From CAWBXL01 sp963837365 (lineage in GTDB: Bacteria; Acidobacteriota; Terriglobia; Terriglobales; Acidobacteriaceae): a DNA stretch of 64,000 nt. Under the pieces are notes generated by a model. The model made no database searches. It was given only the letters and a program-made list of their open reading frames with translations, and was not told the origin of the DNA. Positions 34,461-42,798 of this stretch are shown in pieces; the stretch's first letter is position 1; every line of letters begins with the position of its first letter. The stretch is taken from assembly GCA_963837365.1 (NCBI GenBank), contig CAWIMW010000001.1, positions 372,001-436,000 on the forward strand, read 5' to 3'. Both the position numbers and the translations under genes were made by a program.

Positions 34461-36821
34461 ATGCAGTCAGGGATAAAAACGGCGCTGATCGCGGTCGTAG
34501 CTGCAACCGCTTTGTGCGGAGCTGCGCAGGCGGCGGCTTCCGGATTGAAGCTCACGTTCGATCATCCCGCAACGAAATGGACCGAGGCTGTACCCGTTGG
34601 CAACGGGCGCATCGGGGCCATGGTGTTTGGCGGCACCGACGATGAACGCCTGCAAATCAACGAGAGCACGCTCTGGGGCGGCGGGCCGCACGACTACACC
34701 AACCCCGAGGCATATTCCCATCTTGAAGAGGTGCGGAAGCTGATTTTTGCCGGCAATGTGGAAGAGGCCGAGAAGCTTTCCGAAGGCATGATGGGCAAGC
34801 CGAAGCTGCTCATGCCGTATCAACCGTTCTGTGATGTACGGTTGCATTTTCCGGAGCATGGGCCGGTGACCGAGTATCGCCGGGAACTTCACCTGGATGA
34901 TGCCATCGCGGAAACCTCCTATAAAATAGGATCTGCCGATTTCCGCCGCGAAGTCTTCGTTTCCTATCCGGATCAAGTGCTGGTTGTTCGCCTAACGTCC
35001 AGTCAACCGGGGCAGCTCATGTTCAGCGTGGGGATGGATTCACCACAAGACGGGACCAGCGTGAAAGCTGTGGCCAGCGACACGCTGGAACTTGCCGGCC
35101 AGATTCAGCCGCGCAAGAACCCGCCGCAATCCTGGACAGGCTCATGGGACGAGCCGGGGATGCGGTTCGCCGCGGTGTTGAAAATCTTGCCCGAAGGCGG
35201 CTCGGTTCGCAGTGCGGAAGGACGTCTGGAAATTTCCGGCGCAAACTCAGTCACTATGCTGTTCAGCAATGCGACCAGCTTCAAGAACTACCGCGACATC
35301 AGCGGGGACGCTATCGGCTCGGCACGGGCTTATCTGGAGCGCGCGTCGAAACACTCCTATGATTCATTGCTGCAAAGGCATCTGGCTGACTTCCGCCCGC
35401 TGTTTGCGCGGGTGCAGTTGCGACTTGGCGAAGACAAATCAACCGACCCCACCGATGAGCGCATCAAGAATTTCGCAGAAAATGAAGATCCCTCTCTGCT
35501 CGCCCTCTACTATGAGTTCGGCCGTTATCTTTTAATTTCCTGTTCCCGTCCCGGAGGTCAGCCGGCGAACTTGCAGGGAATCTGGAACCAGGACCTGCAT
35601 CCTGCCTGGAGCAGCAAAATGACCACCAACATCAACCTGGAAATGAACTACTGGCAGGCCGATGCCGGCGACCTCTGGGAAACGCAAGAGCCGCTGTGGA
35701 GTTTGATCCGCGATTTGCGTGTGACCGGAGCTGACACCGCGCGCGTGGACTATCACAGCAAAGGTTGGGTGCTCCATCACAATACCGATCTTTGGCGTGC
35801 GGCCACGCCGGTGGATGGTGCGTGGGGAATCTGGCCCAGCGGCGGTGTATGGCTCGCCAACCAGATGTGGGACCACTACGAGTTCAGCGGAGATCGCGAG
35901 TTCCTGCGGAATGACGGGTATCCCGCCATGAAAGAAGCCGCCGAGTTCGTGCTCGACAATTTAGTGGAAGCGCCGGCAGGGACGCCATTCGCCGGGCGAT
36001 TGGTCACAAACCCCTCGATGTCTCCCGAAAATAACTATTTCCTGAATGGCAAGCGGCACAGCATGACCTATGCGCCAACCATGGACATTGAGATGATTCG
36101 TGAGCTTTCAGAGAACTTGCAGCAGGCCACGAAGATTCTCAATCTGTATCCCGAATTTGCCGAAGAGTTCGAGCGCGCCGTCAAGCGCATGCCGCCCCTG
36201 CAAATTGGTAAGCGTGGGCAGCTACAAGAATGGATTGAGGACTACGACGAAACCGAGCCGCACCACCGGCATGTTTCGCACTTGTGGGCGCTCTATCCAG
36301 GACATGACATCAGTTTGAGTGAGACTCCTGAATTCGCAGCCGCGGTAATAAAGAGTCTCGAACTGCGCGAGGACGGCGGTACTGGGTGGTCCACGGTGTG
36401 GCGTGTTGCTCTTTGGGCGCGGCTTCACAATCCTGAGCACGCGCTGAACAATCTGAAGATCCTGATCACCACCAGCACACTGCCAAACATGTTCGATTTG
36501 TGCCCGCCGTTCCAGATTGACGGCAATCTGGGCGGTCCCGCCGCGATCTCCGAGATGCTGGTGCAAAGCACTCCTGACGAAATCACAGTGTTGCCGGCGC
36601 TGCCGCATCAATGGTCAAGCGGCAGCCTGAAAGGCGTGCGAGTGCGCGGGGGCGGCAAGGTCGCCATCGCCTGGAAGGACGGACGATTGACCGAGCTTAG
36701 GCTACGAACGGATCACGCCAAGAAATACCGGATAAGCTACGGTGATCAGTCAGCCGAAATTCTGACCAAACCAGGCAAGGAAACGGTGTGGGATGGCGTT
36801 CTGCACAAAATTAGTCGGTAA
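34461..36821 (+). CDS. Secreted GH95 alpha-1,2-L-fucosidase (or alpha-L-galactosidase)
   Basis: 786 residues from ATG at 34461; alternative in-frame TTG starts lie at 34410 and 34449, and an AAGGAG at 34429 would fit the latter loosely. The signal is KTALIAVVAATALCGAAQA. N-domain: AVPVGNGRIGAMVFGGTDDE and LWGGGPHDYTNPEAY. The (alpha/alpha)6 domain has TTNINLEMNYWQADAGDLWE (Asn390, Asn392), SMSPENNYF (Glu523) and FQIDGNLGGPA (Asp687). These match in kind and order the catalytic Asn421, Asn423, Glu566 and Asp766 of Bifidobacterium AfcA. The enzyme inverts and removes terminal alpha-1,2-fucose, as found on the galactose of xyloglucan. Some plant-polysaccharide GH95 enzymes prefer L-galactose; I cannot decide between them. 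Spacing to GH51 is 54 bp and to the second GH31 is 49 bp. Confidence 0.93.
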   Translation: MQSGIKTALIAVVAATALCGAAQAAASGLKLTFDHPATKWTEAVPVGNGRIGAMVFGGTDDERLQINESTLWGGGPHDYTNPEAYSHLEEVRKLIFAGNVEEAEKLSEGMMGKPKLLMPYQPFCDVRLHFPEHGPVTEYRRELHLDDAIAETSYKIGSADFRREVFVSYPDQVLVVRLTSSQPGQLMFSVGMDSPQDGTSVKAVASDTLELAGQIQPRKNPPQSWTGSWDEPGMRFAAVLKILPEGGSVRSAEGRLEISGANSVTMLFSNATSFKNYRDISGDAIGSARAYLERASKHSYDSLLQRHLADFRPLFARVQLRLGEDKSTDPTDERIKNFAENEDPSLLALYYEFGRYLLISCSRPGGQPANLQGIWNQDLHPAWSSKMTTNINLEMNYWQADAGDLWETQEPLWSLIRDLRVTGADTARVDYHSKGWVLHHNTDLWRAATPVDGAWGIWPSGGVWLANQMWDHYEFSGDREFLRNDGYPAMKEAAEFVLDNLVEAPAGTPFAGRLVTNPSMSPENNYFLNGKRHSMTYAPTMDIEMIRELSENLQQATKILNLYPEFAEEFERAVKRMPPLQIGKRGQLQEWIEDYDETEPHHRHVSHLWALYPGHDISLSETPEFAAAVIKSLELREDGGTGWSTVWRVALWARLHNPEHALNNLKILITTSTLPNMFDLCPPFQIDGNLGGPAAISEMLVQSTPDEITVLPALPHQWSSGSLKGVRVRGGGKVAIAWKDGRLTELRLRTDHAKKYRISYGDQSAEILTKPGKETVWDGVLHKISR

Positions 36822-36870
36822 TCTCGAAGTGCGCGAGATAGCAGTCCGGTGTTTCGAGAAAGGATTGGCG

Positions 36871-39255
36871 ATGAAAGCGAACAAAACGTTTTTTTATCTC
36901 CATCGGGCCCTCACGCGGTTCTGTATTGCGCTGCTTCTCGGGGGGTGTTGTTTCTTTTGCAACGTAGTGAAGGCAGGGGCCCAACTATGGGAGGTGCCAC
37001 CGCTACCTTCTGTCAAGTATGCGCCGGCTCCCGACGGGATGACGGCCACGGTCGGGAATGAAAGTCTGCACATTTCCGTGTGCCGTGCTTCCGTCATACA
37101 TTTTGTGGCCACGCCCGAGCAGCCCATGACCGGCAGCCAGAGCAAGCCGTGGATGCTCGACGCAAAGGAGTCGTGTCCGGGCGCAAAGTTTGAAACCTCG
37201 CAGACAGACGAGGCGGCGTTCCTCACGACGGACACTCTGAAAGTAGAACTATCTCTGAAGTGGGGAAACGTCAAAGTAAGCTCGATCACAGGAGAGACTC
37301 TCCTGCGCGAGCGGAACGCCGTTCCCCGCACCTATGAGCCGGTCGAACTGAACGGCGAAAAAACATTTCATGTGACCGACAGATTTGGAGCGGACTTCTC
37401 GGAGGCCCTCTACGGCCTGGGACAACATCAGAGCGGATTGTTCAATTACCGCGGAGCTACCATCGAACTCGGGCAAAACAACACCGATGTAGCCATTCCG
37501 TTGCTCTTATCCAGCAAGGGTTATGGGCTGATGTGGAATACGGCCTCGCTGACGTATGTGGACAATCGGTTTCCGCTGGAGCTGAACCTGCGCTCGCTGG
37601 CGGGCCACTCGATCGACTATTACTTCATCTACGGTCCGGAGATGGACCAGATCGTTCATGAATATCGAAACCTCACCGGGCACGCACCCATGCTTCCCCA
37701 GTGGGCCTATGGCTTTTTCCAGTCGAAGGACCGGTACATTTCTCAAGATGAGGTGCTGAATATCGCGCACCGCTACCGTGAAGAACACATCCCCCTCGAT
37801 GCCATTGTGCAGGACTGGTTTTGGTGGGAGAAAGAGGGCGATCCGATCTTCAATTCCAAGTTCCCGGATGTGCCCGGCGAACTCAACCAGTTGCACGATG
37901 AGCATGTCCACGCGATGTTGTCGGTGTGGGGGATCTTCGATACCAAGTCGCAGAATTTCCAGGAACTCGCGGCCAAACATTTCGACGTACCCGGCGCGCA
38001 TGTATATGACTCCACCAATCCGCAGGCGCGTGACTTCTACTGGGACAAGCTGGCCGGCAAACTTTTCTCGCTAGGCTGGGATGCATTCTGGCTCGACAGC
38101 GCAGAACCCGAAGAATACTGGCCGCACATGGGCGATGCCATCCTAAGCAACAAGCAGATTGCGATCGGCAATGGAGCCGAGTATACGAATATATTCCCGT
38201 TCACGCATACTCTGGGCATACAAGAGCACTGGAAGGCCACAACCGACCGAAAACGGGTTTTTCTTCTGACGCGGTCCGCCTTTCTGGGCCAACAGCGCGT
38301 GGGGGCAACGGTGTGGTCCGGTGATGTCTACGGGTCCTATTGGGGACTGAAACATCAGGTGGCCGCCGGGTTGAACTTTGCGCTTTCCGGGTATCCGTAT
38401 TGGACGACTGACATCGGCGGATATTGGCCGCCGCATGACAATCCAGTTGCAGATCCCAAATTTCAGGAGCTCTACGCGCGATGGTTTGAGTACGGTGTTT
38501 TCTGTCCTATTTTCCGCACCCACGGCCACCGGCCGCAAAATGAGATTTGGGCTTTCAATACGATCAAGCCGGTCCTGATCAACTACGACAAGCTGCGCTA
38601 CCGTCTGATTCCGTATATCTATTCTCTTGCTTGGCGGATCACCAACGACGACTACACGATCCAGCGGCCGTTGGTGATGGATTGGCGCACAGACCCCAAA
38701 GTCCGCGATATCGGTGATCAATTTATGTTCGGGCCCGCATTCCTGGTTAATCCGGTGCTTCAGGCAGACGCCACCCGGCGATCGTTGTATCTGCCCGATT
38801 CTCCCGCCTGGTATGACTTCTGGACGGGAACATCGCAACAGGGAGGCCGTGAGATTGACGCCGACGCCCCTCTTGAGCGTATGCCCCTTTACGTGCGTGC
38901 CGGCTCGATTCTTCCGCTGGGCCCGGAAGTTGAGTACGCCGGGGAAAAACCCGCAGGTCCTATCGAGTTGCGGATTTATCCGGGAGCAGATGGAAAATTT
39001 GAGCTGTATCAGGATGCGGGCGATAGCTATGACTATGAACGCGGAGCCCACTCTGTCATTCCAATTAAATGGACGGAGTCAACTCGAACTCTGACGATTG
39101 GAGACCGGGAAGGCCGTTATCCCGAAATGCCTGCGAGCATGCAAATCAAAATCGTTTTGGTATCCTCCTCGCATGGCTCAGGACTTGCGCCTGTTGCCAA
39201 CCCCGACAAGGTTGTGGAATACACGGGGAAAGCGGTGACCGTTCTCGCGCCGTGA
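36871..39255 (+). CDS. Secreted GH31 alpha-xylosidase/alpha-glucosidase (no PA14 insert)
   Basis: 794 residues from MKANKTFFYLH with GAGAAAGGA upstream; the frame extends 26 codons into the GH95 end but the signal begins here (FCIALLLGGCCFFCNVVKAG). The N-terminal sandwich contains ALYGLGQHQSGLFNYRG. The barrel shows AIVQDWFWWEKEGDP, AFWLDSAEPEEYW (nucleophile Asp409), GATVWSGDVYGSYW (acid/base Asp485) and FRTHGHRPQNEIW. Compared with the GH31 at 14252 it lacks the PA14 insert and has a different active-site loop (SVWGIFDTKS). The two are therefore probably not redundant: one may act on intact oligosaccharide ends and the other on shorter products such as isoprimeverose. It belongs to the XylS-type branch. 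Substrate inferred. Confidence 0.9.
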   Translation: MKANKTFFYLHRALTRFCIALLLGGCCFFCNVVKAGAQLWEVPPLPSVKYAPAPDGMTATVGNESLHISVCRASVIHFVATPEQPMTGSQSKPWMLDAKESCPGAKFETSQTDEAAFLTTDTLKVELSLKWGNVKVSSITGETLLRERNAVPRTYEPVELNGEKTFHVTDRFGADFSEALYGLGQHQSGLFNYRGATIELGQNNTDVAIPLLLSSKGYGLMWNTASLTYVDNRFPLELNLRSLAGHSIDYYFIYGPEMDQIVHEYRNLTGHAPMLPQWAYGFFQSKDRYISQDEVLNIAHRYREEHIPLDAIVQDWFWWEKEGDPIFNSKFPDVPGELNQLHDEHVHAMLSVWGIFDTKSQNFQELAAKHFDVPGAHVYDSTNPQARDFYWDKLAGKLFSLGWDAFWLDSAEPEEYWPHMGDAILSNKQIAIGNGAEYTNIFPFTHTLGIQEHWKATTDRKRVFLLTRSAFLGQQRVGATVWSGDVYGSYWGLKHQVAAGLNFALSGYPYWTTDIGGYWPPHDNPVADPKFQELYARWFEYGVFCPIFRTHGHRPQNEIWAFNTIKPVLINYDKLRYRLIPYIYSLAWRITNDDYTIQRPLVMDWRTDPKVRDIGDQFMFGPAFLVNPVLQADATRRSLYLPDSPAWYDFWTGTSQQGGREIDADAPLERMPLYVRAGSILPLGPEVEYAGEKPAGPIELRIYPGADGKFELYQDAGDSYDYERGAHSVIPIKWTESTRTLTIGDREGRYPEMPASMQIKIVLVSSSHGSGLAPVANPDKVVEYTGKAVTVLAP

Positions 39256-39376
39256 AAATGCCAGAGCAAATCGGGATTATCCGGCGGATTGTAACGGAGA
39301 AAACTGTTTTACATGGGTGTCGTAGTAGTCGTGGGACGTAAATTGTTTTCTCGACATTCTTAGGAGAGGGAAGCAG

Positions 39377-40447
39377 ATGACGATGATAAGGACGCGTTTG
39401 TTACTGGTTATGATCTTGGCGATATCCGTTGTTCTTGCGGCACAAGTACAGACCGAAGTGCCTGCGGTCATTCCCGGTGCGAAGCCCGATGTAGTCGAGC
39501 ACATTAAGATTCACGGGACGACTCTGGAAGGCAATTTGGAAGGCGATGCCGTAGATCGGGACGCGCTCGTGTTCCTGCCGCCAAGCTACGCCAAGGAGAA
39601 GAAGCGCCGCTATCCAGTGGTGTACGCGTTGCACGGATATTCCATCGGTGCGGAACAATGGAGCAAGGAAATCCATGTCCCGCAGACCATCGAAGGTGCT
39701 TTCGCCCAAGGCGCAAAGGAAATGATTGTGGTGCTGCCTGACTCCAAGACCATACACAACGGTTCGATGTATTCGAGTTCGGTCACCACCGGAGATTTCG
39801 AGAACTTCATTGCTCACGATGTAGTGTCCTACATCGACGCGCACTACCGCACCTTGCCAAAACGCTTGAGCCGCGGCCTGGTCGGCCATTCGATGGGTGG
39901 CTACGGCGCGACGCGCATTGGCATGAAACATGCGGACGTGTTTGGCAGTCTGTACATCATGAGCCCGTGCTGCTTGTCTCCGCGCCAGCCAGGCCCCGCG
40001 AACCCGGAAATTGACAAAGCCCTCGACGCGGTGAAAACTCCTGAAGATTCGGCCAAGTTACCGTTCTTTGCCCGCGCCCAACTGGCCAGCGCTGCGGCAT
40101 GGGCGCCCGATCCGAAAAATCCGCCGCTTTATCTAGACTTGCCGACAAAGGACGGTGAACCTCAGCCGGACATTATCGCCAAGATGGCGGCGAATGCGCC
40201 GCTGGCGTTCATCGATCAATACATCGCAGGCCTCCGCCAGTACCAGGCAATTTCGTTGGATGTGGGCGATCAGGACCGCTTGCGCGTGGATACCGGCAAA
40301 CTGCACGACGTTCTCGATAAGTACGGAATCAAGAACAGTTTCGAAGTGTATTCTGGCACGCACACAAGTAGGGTGGCGGACCGTTTCCAGAACCATGTGA
40401 TGGTGTTTTTTAGCCAGAACCTCTGTTTCGAGGCAAGCTGCCGTTAA
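39377..40447 (+). CDS. Secreted esterase (esterase-D/CE1-like)
   Basis: 356 residues with GGAGAGG about 8 nt before the ATG and a Sec signal (LLLVMILAISVVLAAQ). The alpha/beta-hydrolase core includes ALVFLPPSYAKEKKRRYPVV, YALHGYSIGAEQW, the elbow LVGHSMGGYGATRIG with the catalytic Ser, and YSGTHTSRVADRF with the likely catalytic His. It has no N-terminal E-set domain, unlike the esterase at 28976. After the elbow is a Cys pair (MSPCCLSP) of unknown meaning. It is the last plus-strand gene in the enzyme run, 121 bp after the second GH31. It should hydrolyse acyl esters on a glycan (acetyl or feruloyl), but the substrate cannot be read from sequence. Confidence 0.85.
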   Translation: MTMIRTRLLLVMILAISVVLAAQVQTEVPAVIPGAKPDVVEHIKIHGTTLEGNLEGDAVDRDALVFLPPSYAKEKKRRYPVVYALHGYSIGAEQWSKEIHVPQTIEGAFAQGAKEMIVVLPDSKTIHNGSMYSSSVTTGDFENFIAHDVVSYIDAHYRTLPKRLSRGLVGHSMGGYGATRIGMKHADVFGSLYIMSPCCLSPRQPGPANPEIDKALDAVKTPEDSAKLPFFARAQLASAAAWAPDPKNPPLYLDLPTKDGEPQPDIIAKMAANAPLAFIDQYIAGLRQYQAISLDVGDQDRLRVDTGKLHDVLDKYGIKNSFEVYSGTHTSRVADRFQNHVMVFFSQNLCFEASCR

Positions 40448-41029
40448 ACAGCGTAGGACCGAGGGCCGCCCCACATGCAGTCGCAATAGGCAGATCGGAG
40501 AACTTGGGCCGTCTTATTTTGGGCGGACGTTGGCCAATACTCGCCATACCTTCCGATGGATCGCTAAGATTACGTCGTGGACGTGATACACGAGCCAGCG
40601 GGAAAAAGATGGCATTGATTATTCACGCGAGCGCTTGGGGACAACCAGAGCAGCGAAAGCGATGGAGCGACGCCAAAGTCCGGCGAATCGAGAACCTCCC
40701 ATGGATTTCGGAGCTGAACTGTTGTGGGCCGCGGTCACGCTGCGGCGTCAGGAGGAGGAACACAAGCAAGGTGGGGCCGCACGCAACAAAAACGAGCACA
40801 GGAAGGGCAGCAACTCGAACGATATCAGGAAAGAAGCAAGGTAAATGTACTTGGCCGGTTTAGCGGCTTTTATCGTTTTCGCGTCCGCGTTCGAACGCAT
40901 GAATTTGCTATCAAATCTTGGTCGGTTACGTTCCGCGATAGGAGTCGCATCGGCACGGGATTCGATACGGTTCTGAGGAATGGGCAAACCAATTGGAAAC
41001 AGGTTTCCACTTTGACGAGTCCTGCGCGC
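40448..41029. other. 582-bp stretch between convergent genes, no confident gene
   Basis: I find no family match in any frame. One weak candidate is a 43-residue plus-strand ORF at 40845-40976 that starts MYLAGLAAFIVFASAFERMN and looks like a short membrane segment. It directly abuts the stop of an upstream low-complexity ORF (40635-40844, rich in Arg, Glu, Asn). Neither has a clear ribosome site. I see no terminator hairpin with a T-run. Confidence 0.3.
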
Positions 41030-42604
41030 TTATACCAACGGCTGCTCCGGATTGTAATTGTGGCGCAGTGTTAAAGAGCCATCGGCATTGATTTTCTGTC
41101 GGCATGCCCAACGGACTGGATAACGCACGCCCTTGACCTCGAGTTCAGCTTTCAGCCGCAGACCCTCCCATTGCGAACCTGCCGGCAATATCAACATGGC
41201 TTGATGAACGCCCGTCGGCTTCGGATACCCGGGGTCAACGCTGCCGGAGACATGAATCTTGTTGTCTTCACTGAACACGGTCAAATGAAGCACTCCCGGC
41301 ACCGGTGAGATTCCGTCGTTAGCGAGTCCGATTACCAGACCGGGAACTCCGTCCCGCTTGAACGTCCAGATAAACGAGGGGCGGACGCGGTAGCCGATCT
41401 GGCGGGCCATCTCATCAATTGGTCCTGGGAACTTGTCGTAGTAGCTCAAAATGTTGGCGGCGGATTGGCTGTGCCAACTCCAAAGCGATAGATAGTTGAC
41501 ACCCACGTCGGCCGCGTGGGAAATGATTTGCTCGTTATAAGTAATTCCATCCTCGTCGATCCGAAGTTCCTTCGGATCGCCGGTAGTAAAACCGACTTCG
41601 CAGATGGCGGCGGCCCAGGGCGGACGGTAGCTCAGCGCTTCGATCTGAGTGTTCTCGATGAAGATGGTATCGGTACGCAGCCAGTTGCCGGTACGCATGG
41701 TGCGATCGAGCAGGTCAGAGTTGCCGACGTTGCTAAAGTCGGGCTGCGTGTTTGTGGCCAACGGGACTTTGGTCCAATGTTCGAGTTGCATCTCAAACAT
41801 GGCCGCCCAGGTCTGTTCCGCAACCAAGTCACTTGGAAACGGGTTTCCCTCGAATGGCCACGTGTGTCCTTCGCCCCAAAACCCGTACATCATCGTGTCC
41901 ATGAACTCGACCTGTGGATGACCGTTGAGTTCAGCGGCCAGCAGCCCATTCAGCTCGCGGAACGCAGCTTGATACGCCGGGTGATCGTAACGCGGCACGC
42001 GGTTGTCTTTCCGGTAGCGCATCTGCGTGGTGTCGCCCTTCCACTCCCCTTTGAGCTTTACGTACGGGACCTTATTAAGGAGAAAATCCGGCATACCTGG
42101 ATCAGGGAAGTCGGGATTCTCCAGCATGACGCGGAAACCAATACGCTTGTTGTAGCGGCGAGCCAGATCGAACGTGATCTTCCACCACTCCGGGAAGTCA
42201 AGGCGGCCGGGTTGTTTCTGCACATCCCGCCAGTTGGGGCGAATGTAGATCTTTTGCGCGAAGGGAAGCTTGATCAAGTCTTCGAGCGTTTGCAGCAGCG
42301 TCTGGCCGGGGACCTGGAGAGGCCCGGTGTCATCCGAGGCATAGACGACAAGGCCCATGCCGTAGTTGCCCACGATTTCCCTGGATGGCGAAGTGACCAT
42401 CCAGACATCGCTTTCGGGAACCACCGAACACGGACCATACTGCGGAAACGGGCCTTGATAAAGCCGGTCGAAAACCGCAGGGCCCGATCCCCAATCGTAT
42501 TTGTCCCAAGTGTGTTCTGGAATCGAGGAGTAGGCAGTGGCCTTGCACAACCCTAGGGTGAGTCCCGTGGCGGTGGTGGATTTTAAGAAGCTGCGCCGGT
42601 TCAT
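41030..42604 (-). CDS. Tat-exported TIM-barrel protein, glycosidase-like, unassigned family
   Basis: 524 residues with AGGAGC 6 nt before the ATG and a Tat-like leader (NRRSFLKSTTATGLTLGLC). The N-terminal half looks like a (beta/alpha)8 barrel of the DUF4832/GH42-like kind: IYIRPNWRDVQKQPGRLDFP, ARRYNKRIGFRVMLENPDFP and VEFMDTMMYGFWGEGHTWP. Candidate catalytic acids are Glu245 (in GFWGEGH) and Glu336 (in AAICEVGF). The C-terminal 130 residues form a beta-sandwich (GLVIGLANDGISPVPGVLHL). I do not recognise a named GH family. It is the last gene of the minus-strand run with a GH-D enzyme and an amidohydrolase, so an extracytoplasmic glycan-cleaving role is plausible but unproven. Confidence 0.65.
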   Translation of the reverse strand: MNRRSFLKSTTATGLTLGLCKATAYSSIPEHTWDKYDWGSGPAVFDRLYQGPFPQYGPCSVVPESDVWMVTSPSREIVGNYGMGLVVYASDDTGPLQVPGQTLLQTLEDLIKLPFAQKIYIRPNWRDVQKQPGRLDFPEWWKITFDLARRYNKRIGFRVMLENPDFPDPGMPDFLLNKVPYVKLKGEWKGDTTQMRYRKDNRVPRYDHPAYQAAFRELNGLLAAELNGHPQVEFMDTMMYGFWGEGHTWPFEGNPFPSDLVAEQTWAAMFEMQLEHWTKVPLATNTQPDFSNVGNSDLLDRTMRTGNWLRTDTIFIENTQIEALSYRPPWAAAICEVGFTTGDPKELRIDEDGITYNEQIISHAADVGVNYLSLWSWHSQSAANILSYYDKFPGPIDEMARQIGYRVRPSFIWTFKRDGVPGLVIGLANDGISPVPGVLHLTVFSEDNKIHVSGSVDPGYPKPTGVHQAMLILPAGSQWEGLRLKAELEVKGVRYPVRWACRQKINADGSLTLRHNYNPEQPLV

Positions 42605-42798
42605 GAGTGCTCCTGCAACGGTGAAGTTTCAGCCCGGTCCTCTGTTTTGCCCGCCAGGGCCTTCATGCGTTCATTGAGCAGAGCAAAGCCGTTCATATTG
42701 TTGATCGATTCCCGCCTGTACCGATGCTCTCGCGACGTATGGCATCGCACTGAGCAAGAAAGACAATCGCCTGAAAACAGCCCTTGGAGCGAACGGGC

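Noticed and set aside
38143..39051. 302-residue open frame opposite the second GH31
   Set aside because: GH31 catalytic motifs fix the plus strand as coding; the reverse frame is a shadow.
41516..42556. 346-residue open frame opposite the Tat-exported barrel gene
   Set aside because: The minus-strand gene has a Tat leader and ribosome site; the plus frame has neither and resembles no family.
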